From Leptolyngbya sp. O-77 (GTDB lineage Bacteria > Cyanobacteriota > Cyanobacteriia > Elainellales > Elainellaceae): DNA of 64,000 bases. Below are positions 59,576-64,000 of this stretch, in pieces. Location of the stretch: positions 719,001-783,000 of the forward strand of contig NZ_AP017367.1 of the NCBI RefSeq assembly GCF_001548395.1, written 5' to 3'. Numbering within the stretch: position 1 is the first letter of the stretch; each line of letters starts with the position of its first letter. Both the position numbers and the translations under genes were made by a program. The notes beneath the pieces are model-generated. The model was not told the origin of the DNA. It searched no databases and worked only from the letters and a program-made list of their open reading frames with translations.

Positions 59576-61000
59576 ATGGTTTCGACTCCTGCACCTGCTC
59601 TAGACAACTCTGGTCATCAATACTTGCCTACGTTAGACCCTGCGACTGCTTCACCGAATCAAGTTCTAATGCCACTGACTGCCCGCGCCAACGCGCAAGA
59701 TCATCTGGAAATCGGCGGCTGCGACGTGACAACGCTGGTGGAGAGATTTGGTTCGCCGCTGTACATATTAGATGAAGAAACGCTGCGAACAGCCTGTCGT
59801 CAATATCGAGAAGCCTTTCGTCAATACTATCCGGGCGAGTCGCTGGTGATCTACGCCTCCAAAGCCTGGAACTGTCTGGCTGTATGTGCAGTGGTAGATA
59901 GCGAAGGGTTGGGGCTGGATGTCGTCTCTGGCGGGGAACTCTACACCGCGCTGCAAGCAGGCGTGTCGCCCGACAAGATTTACCTGCATGGCAATAATAA
60001 ATCTGTCGAGGAACTGTCGCTGGCCGTCAGCGCAGGCTGCACGATTGTCGTGGACAATTGGCAAGAGTTGAAAACCCTGGTGTCTCTGGCGGCCGATTCG
60101 GAAACTTCGGAAACCGCCAGCAGCCAGCCGATTCGCATTCTGCTGCGCCTGACCCCCGGCATCGAGTGCCACACCCACGAATATATTCGTACCGGACATT
60201 TGGACAGCAAGTTTGGCTTCGATCCTGAGCAGTTGGACGAAGTGTTTGCCTACGTTAGCCAGCAGCCTGCGCTGCTGTGTGTGGGGCTACACGCGCACAT
60301 TGGGTCGCAAATTTTTGAGCTACAGGCCCATCAGGATTTGACCAGCGTTATGGTGCAATGGCTAAGCAAAGCGGCGCAGTATGGGCTGCCGATTAGTGAA
60401 CTGGATATTGGTGGTGGACTGGGCATCCGCTATACTGAGTCGGACGATCCGCCCAGCATTGAGGAGTGGGTGAAGGTGATTTGCGAGGGCATTATTCGCG
60501 CCTGCCAGCAGCAGGGCGTGGCGTTGCCCCGGCTGATTGCGGAACCCGGGCGATCGCTCATTGGGTCAGCCTGCGTTACGGCCTATCGCGTGGGTGGACA
60601 AAAGACGGTTCCCGGCATCCGCACCTACGTTACGGTCGATGGCGGCATGTCCGATAATCCCCGCCCGATTACCTATCAGTCGGTCTATCGCGCGGTGGTG
60701 GCTAACAAACTGTCGGCTCCGATGACAGAATCAGTGGCGATCGCCGGAAAGCACTGCGAATCGGGCGATATCCTGATTAAAGACGCAAAACTGCCGCCCA
60801 CTGAGCCTGGGGACGTGCTAGTGGTGATGGGCACGGGCGCATATAACTACAGCATGGCCTCCAACTACAACCGATTGCCCCGTCCGGCGGCGGTGCTAGT
60901 CAACCAGGGCGATGCTAGCCTGATCTTGCAGCGCGAAACGGTAGAAGATTTGATCCGCCAGGATCGGCTGCCAGAGCGTCTGGTGCGGCGCGAGGGCTGA
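59576..61000 (+). CDS. lysA: Diaminopimelate decarboxylase
   Basis: LysA decarboxylates meso-diaminopimelate to lysine using pyridoxal phosphate. The 474-residue protein has the PLP lysine in VIYASKAWNCLAVCAVVDSE near residue 95, GLGLDVVSGGELYTAL, the phosphate-binding and substrate region with LHAHIGSQIFE, the glycine-rich LDIGGGLGIRY, ERG-type EPGRSLIGSACVTAYRVG, and CESGDILIKD near residue 395. The N-terminal about 35 residues are a variable extension. It is divergent from rimI and followed, after a 586-bp spacer, by cdaA and uppS; the order lysA-cdaA-uppS recurs in cyanobacteria. Confidence 0.96.
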   Translation: MVSTPAPALDNSGHQYLPTLDPATASPNQVLMPLTARANAQDHLEIGGCDVTTLVERFGSPLYILDEETLRTACRQYREAFRQYYPGESLVIYASKAWNCLAVCAVVDSEGLGLDVVSGGELYTALQAGVSPDKIYLHGNNKSVEELSLAVSAGCTIVVDNWQELKTLVSLAADSETSETASSQPIRILLRLTPGIECHTHEYIRTGHLDSKFGFDPEQLDEVFAYVSQQPALLCVGLHAHIGSQIFELQAHQDLTSVMVQWLSKAAQYGLPISELDIGGGLGIRYTESDDPPSIEEWVKVICEGIIRACQQQGVALPRLIAEPGRSLIGSACVTAYRVGGQKTVPGIRTYVTVDGGMSDNPRPITYQSVYRAVVANKLSAPMTESVAIAGKHCESGDILIKDAKLPPTEPGDVLVVMGTGAYNYSMASNYNRLPRPAAVLVNQGDASLILQRETVEDLIRQDRLPERLVRREG

Positions 61001-61586
61001 GGGCTATTGGGGAAGAGAAGTTAAGTTGTGCAATGGCAACTTTAGGACTGATGCAGTTGGACGATTTTTCGTGGGCTGTGCCCGCGAAGATCGTCTAAAT
61101 CCCAGAAACCTAAACTTGATGACCCGGGGTGATGAAGACAAGACTGGTCTTGGCGAGAGCAACGTGAAGGGCGATCGCCCCTCCCCTTCCAGTCGTTATC
61201 TCGCTTGTGCGCCGCAAGATTTTCCCGGCTTGCTTTCGGGTCTGATCTCCGGAGTCATCCGTCAGGGACGTGTATCAGGGAAAGGGCAACCCCCTGGTTT
61301 TCCGCTCCCATCGGTCACTCACTGGTTCTTCTTGCCTCCCGCTCTTACAATTGGGGGGTGCGTTCTGTCCTCCATAACACAGCTTTTTAACGGACGGGCA
61401 AGACGTGTCGCCTGGTCTGAGGTTTTCTCGACATCTCTTGTGGCGAAGGGACGTTTTTGGACGGTTTGCCACGGATTTCGGGAAATATCTGTCCCTAACC
61501 CCATTCTTAAAATCTATTTTCAGGTGCGATCGCGCCTGCCATAGTTGCAATTTATACGGGGCATAATGCCTAGCACCAATTAACTG
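61001..61586. other. Spacer between lysA and cdaA with a hairpin
   Basis: No convincing gene is present. A plus-strand frame at 61026-61544 (172 codons) has Pro/Arg/Ser-rich, non-conserved-looking composition and is probably spurious. A long imperfect hairpin lies at 61060-61095 (GACGAT...GTGGGC with GCCCGCGAAGATCGTC), about 60 bp after the lysA stop, without a T run. It may end or stabilise the lysA transcript. Confidence 0.45.
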
Positions 61587-62531
61587 ATGGGATCTTTGCT
61601 GAAGCAATGGCTGACAAACCCTGGCTGGACTCAGTCCTTGCTGCTGCATGGAATTGATGTCGTATTGGTGCTAATGCTGACCTATATGGTACTGGTGATT
61701 ATTGGCGATCGCCGCACGCTGTGGATGGTGCGCGGGCTAATCGTGCTGATGCTGGCTTCGGCGCTTAGCAAAGCCTTGAGCCTGCAACTGCTCAGCTTTG
61801 TGCTAGAGAAGCTAGTCATCGGGTCTGCGGTGGCGATGGCCTTTATGCTGCAAGCAGAGTTTCGGCGACTGCTGGAGCAGCTTGGGCGCGGCGAAATCTG
61901 GCAACTGCTGAAACCTGCGACTGAGGCAATACCCAAATCTGACAGCGTGATTGATGAAATCGTCGATGCAGTCAAAGAACTGTCCCAAAATCGCACGGGC
62001 GCACTGCTGATCTTGGAAACCAACCGCCCCATCGACGAGCGCGATTTTTCGGTTCCTGGGGTCAAACTCAACGCCGAAGTTTCAAAGGAACTCTTGCAAA
62101 CTATTTTTCAAACCTCAACGCTGCTCCATGATGGAGCCGTGCTGATTCGCGGATCGCGGCTGGCCGCAGCAGGCGTAATTTTGCCCCTGTCAGAACGCAG
62201 CGCCTCTCGGCAACTGGGCACCCGCCATCGGGCAGCAATGGGAATCACTGAGCGAGTGGAGCAATGCCTCTGTATAGTGGTATCGGAAGAAACGGGTTCA
62301 ATTTCTCTGGCAGAAGGCGGCATTTTGAACCGTCCCCTGACGAGCAGCAAGCTGCGAGAACTGCTCATTGCCCGGTTTTCTCAGTCGGTCGAGCGTGAAC
62401 CCGTCGCCCCCCAGTTGCGGAGTTTGGGTCGCCAGTTTATCGATCGGCTCAAGCTCTTTTTGCCTCCTCCCTTTCGCATTTCCAAGTCGGCTTCTCGGAG
62501 AAAAAATGACAGCAAAGCCAACCGTTCTTAG
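61587..62531 (+). CDS. cdaA: Diadenylate cyclase CdaA (c-di-AMP synthase)
   Basis: CdaA joins two ATP into cyclic di-AMP, which controls potassium and osmotic homeostasis and light-dark responses in cyanobacteria. The 314-residue protein has three N-terminal membrane helices (residues about 20-85; VVLVLMLTYMVLVIIG, MVRGLIVLMLASAL, VLEKLVIGSAVAMAFML). The DAC domain follows with the catalytic DGAVLIRG (Asp182) and LGTRHRAAMG (about 211-219) motifs. The 3' end overlaps uppS by 26 bp, indicating translational coupling. Length is slightly greater than Gram-positive CdaA because of a basic C-terminal tail (FRISKSASRRKNDSKANRS). Confidence 0.95.
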   Translation: MGSLLKQWLTNPGWTQSLLLHGIDVVLVLMLTYMVLVIIGDRRTLWMVRGLIVLMLASALSKALSLQLLSFVLEKLVIGSAVAMAFMLQAEFRRLLEQLGRGEIWQLLKPATEAIPKSDSVIDEIVDAVKELSQNRTGALLILETNRPIDERDFSVPGVKLNAEVSKELLQTIFQTSTLLHDGAVLIRGSRLAAAGVILPLSERSASRQLGTRHRAAMGITERVEQCLCIVVSEETGSISLAEGGILNRPLTSSKLRELLIARFSQSVEREPVAPQLRSLGRQFIDRLKLFLPPPFRISKSASRRKNDSKANRS

Positions 62532-63261
62532 AGACCTGCCCGCAGATTTGCAGCAGGAGCGACTGCCCAAACACGTTGCTGTGATTATGGACGGCAACGG
62601 TCGCTGGGCCAAACAGCGGGGCTTGCCGCGCATCATGGGTCATCGACGGGGCGTGGACACGCTCAAGGATCTGCTGCGCTGCTGCCGAGATTGGGGCATC
62701 GAAGCTCTCACTGCCTACGCCTTTTCGACAGAAAACTGGGGTCGTCCACTGGAAGAGGTGGACTTTTTAATGACTTTGTTTGAGCGGGTGCTGCGTCAGG
62801 AACTCCGCGAAATGATGGAGGAGCAGGTGCGGATTCGGTTTGTGGGGGATCTGTCGCGGCTGCCTGCGTCGCTGCGGGCCGAAATCGAGCGGTCGATGGC
62901 AGAAACCAGCCAAAATCAAGGCATTCAGTTTTCTGTGGCCACGAACTATGGCGGGCGGCAGGAGATTGTGCAGGCTTGTCGGGCGATCGCCACTCAGGTC
63001 GAGCAGGGCAAACTGCACTCCGAAGACATTGACGAGGCGCTGTTTTCTCAGCATTTATATACCCAGGGCACGGTCGATCCAGATTTGCTGATCCGCACCA
63101 GCGGCGAAATGCGGATTAGTAACTTCTTGCTGTGGCAGATGGCCTACACCGAGATTTATATTACCGATACGCTGTGGCCCGACTTTGACCGGGCAGAGTT
63201 TCACCGGGCGCTGGTGGACTATCAGCAGCGCGATCGCCGCTTTGGTCGTCTCTCTTCGTAA
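62506..63261 (+). CDS. uppS: Undecaprenyl/polyprenyl diphosphate synthase (isoprenyl transferase)
   Basis: UppS condenses farnesyl diphosphate with isopentenyl diphosphate to the C55 lipid carrier used for peptidoglycan and surface polysaccharides. I start at ATG 62506 (MTAKPTVLRDLPADLQQERL), which has GGAG upstream, rather than at an earlier in-frame ATG at 62368 that lies within cdaA. The 251-residue protein has HVAVIMDGNGRWAKQRGLPR with the catalytic Asp, GHRRGVDTLKDLLRCC, TAYAFSTENWGRP, and LLIRTSGEMRISNFLLWQMA, all diagnostic of the cis-prenyltransferase family. It overlaps cdaA by 26 bp. The lipid it makes is also the likely donor carrier for the glycosyltransferases at 51.8-54.6 kb. 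Confidence 0.97.
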   Translation: MTAKPTVLRDLPADLQQERLPKHVAVIMDGNGRWAKQRGLPRIMGHRRGVDTLKDLLRCCRDWGIEALTAYAFSTENWGRPLEEVDFLMTLFERVLRQELREMMEEQVRIRFVGDLSRLPASLRAEIERSMAETSQNQGIQFSVATNYGGRQEIVQACRAIATQVEQGKLHSEDIDEALFSQHLYTQGTVDPDLLIRTSGEMRISNFLLWQMAYTEIYITDTLWPDFDRAEFHRALVDYQQRDRRFGRLSS

Positions 63262-63454
63262 ACCTACAATACGCATAGTATGCTTTAGCTGCTTAGTTTT
63301 CGATCGGTTGCTGAGTTCACCTGTCCTACTGGCTTCAATCGCGCACTCACTGATGAGACAAATGGCTAACCAAATGCCCACCAGCTCTATATCAGGGCAA
63401 TTTATCAGGGCAATTTGTCTGGATCTGCAATGCCGTAATTTTCTGGAGTGAACC

Positions 63455-64000
63455 ATGTCAAACCTGCGCGGAATCCTTGGACGATTTTGGACAAATCTGA
63501 ACTGGGAACTGGTGGATTTACTCACCAATCCAGCGAAAGTCACGCTCTTATTCGTCTTCTTGCTGGCGTTGCTGTGGGTCGTTCCCAAACTCATGCCCGG
63601 TTCAAAAAACTGGATTCGGCAGCGAAAATCTCTAAAGCGCCTGCTGATGGGCGCGTTGGTGCTGTATTGGCTGATGGTTTCGCCGCTGGGTGCCGCTGCG
63701 CTCACCTATCCACTAGTGACTGCCCTGCCATCGGATTCGGGGCAAACCGCCGATGCCATTGTGGTGTTGACGCGCAACCACCGAGATGAAGGACGACGCT
63801 ATGAGACAGCCGTGGAACTCTACAAGCAAGGGCGATCGCCCCGGATTTTTGTAACGATGGAGCACAACATGGAGCAGATCGCGGAACTGCTTGAGCAACA
63901 AAACATTCCGCTATCGGTTCTAGCAGCGACACGGTGTGCCCGTACCACCAAGGATGAAGCCGAGTCAACGGCGACCATTTTGGGGCCCCAAGGCGTGGAG
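63455..64000 (+). CDS. YdcF/SanA (DUF218) family membrane protein, 3' end outside window
   Basis: The gene starts at ATG 63455-63457 after GGAG (63445) and is open to the window end (182 codons). The N-terminus has two membrane helices (KVTLLFVFLLALLWVVPKLM and LLMGALVLYWLMVSPLGAAA). The start of a DUF218 domain follows: TADAIVVLTRNHRDEGRRYE, AVELYKQGRSPRIFVTMEHN and RTTKDEAESTATILG, the latter matching the substrate-loop xNTxENA-type motif. This family, including ElyC and SanA, acts in cell-envelope polysaccharide or undecaprenyl-phosphate metabolism, which would suit its position after uppS. The C-terminal half is not visible. Confidence 0.82.
   Translation, partial: MSNLRGILGRFWTNLNWELVDLLTNPAKVTLLFVFLLALLWVVPKLMPGSKNWIRQRKSLKRLLMGALVLYWLMVSPLGAAALTYPLVTALPSDSGQTADAIVVLTRNHRDEGRRYETAVELYKQGRSPRIFVTMEHNMEQIAELLEQQNIPLSVLAATRCARTTKDEAESTATILGPQGVE

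Noticed and set aside
61026..61544. 172-codon plus-strand frame between lysA and cdaA
   Set aside because: Pro/Arg/Ser-rich with no recognisable domain, crosses a hairpin, and lacks a ribosome binding site.

Overview
The window comes from a cyanobacterium. HIP1 palindromes (GCGATCGC) occur dozens of times in genes and spacers, overall GC is moderately high, and the gene content is typically cyanobacterial: the pilus motility protein HmpF, a PatA-type response regulator in a pilus chemotaxis operon, an Rre1/Ycf29-like regulator, ClpC, and a thioredoxin-like [2Fe-2S] ferredoxin. The gene set resembles filamentous Leptolyngbya-like lineages, but genus cannot be fixed from this sequence alone.

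Layout. 1-3.4 kb (minus strand): partial amino-acid ABC permease, a 14-bp minisatellite, an alkyltransferase-like protein, proA carrying four clustered single-base insertions, and bioD. 3.6-8.4 kb (plus): a small tatA, a 760-bp gene-poor stretch, a secreted Delta-60/RTX protein, a hypothetical coiled-coil protein and a His-rich cation exporter. 8.4-16.6 kb: degenerate DinG-like helicase, tyrA, a decayed DUF4188 gene, class II aldolase, ECF-type ATPase, rsmG, a REC-GGDEF protein, a MITE-like palindrome and a MalK/UgpC-type ATPase. 16.6-26.6 kb: six-PAS soluble histidine kinase, carB, an intergenic stretch with orphan terminators, rre1 and a 2Fe-2S protein. 26.6-32 kb: a second 14-bp repeat, an IS5-family element using a -1 frameshift, an SPFH-GYF protein paired with a zinc-ribbon membrane protein, and a BlaI/M56 pair. 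32-35.8 kb: two pentapeptide-repeat genes flanking ilvD.

35.9-49.8 kb is the most coherent system: hmpF on the minus strand, and on the plus strand PatA-like, CheY, CheW, MCP and CheA-CheY genes. This is the Hmp/Tax2-type chemotaxis module that steers type IV pilus motility. Its receptor has almost no periplasmic domain but a 490-residue cytoplasmic N-terminus with a TPR and a Tyr-Gly low-complexity tract. Its CheA carries a roughly 800-residue acidic linker studded with a repeated F-x-D-L-x-x-L-L motif.

49.9-54.9 kb holds a ferric-reductase-like flavocytochrome and an AT-rich pair of lipid-linked glycosyltransferases that look transferred. 54.9-64 kb is housekeeping: ilvC, clpC, rimI, lysA, cdaA, uppS and a partial YdcF-family gene. 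ilvD and ilvC (branched-chain amino acids), lysA, tyrA, proA, carB and bioD are anabolic genes scattered among regulators rather than grouped in operons.

No tRNA, rRNA or CRISPR array was recognised. All assignments come from reading motifs by eye; no database search was run.
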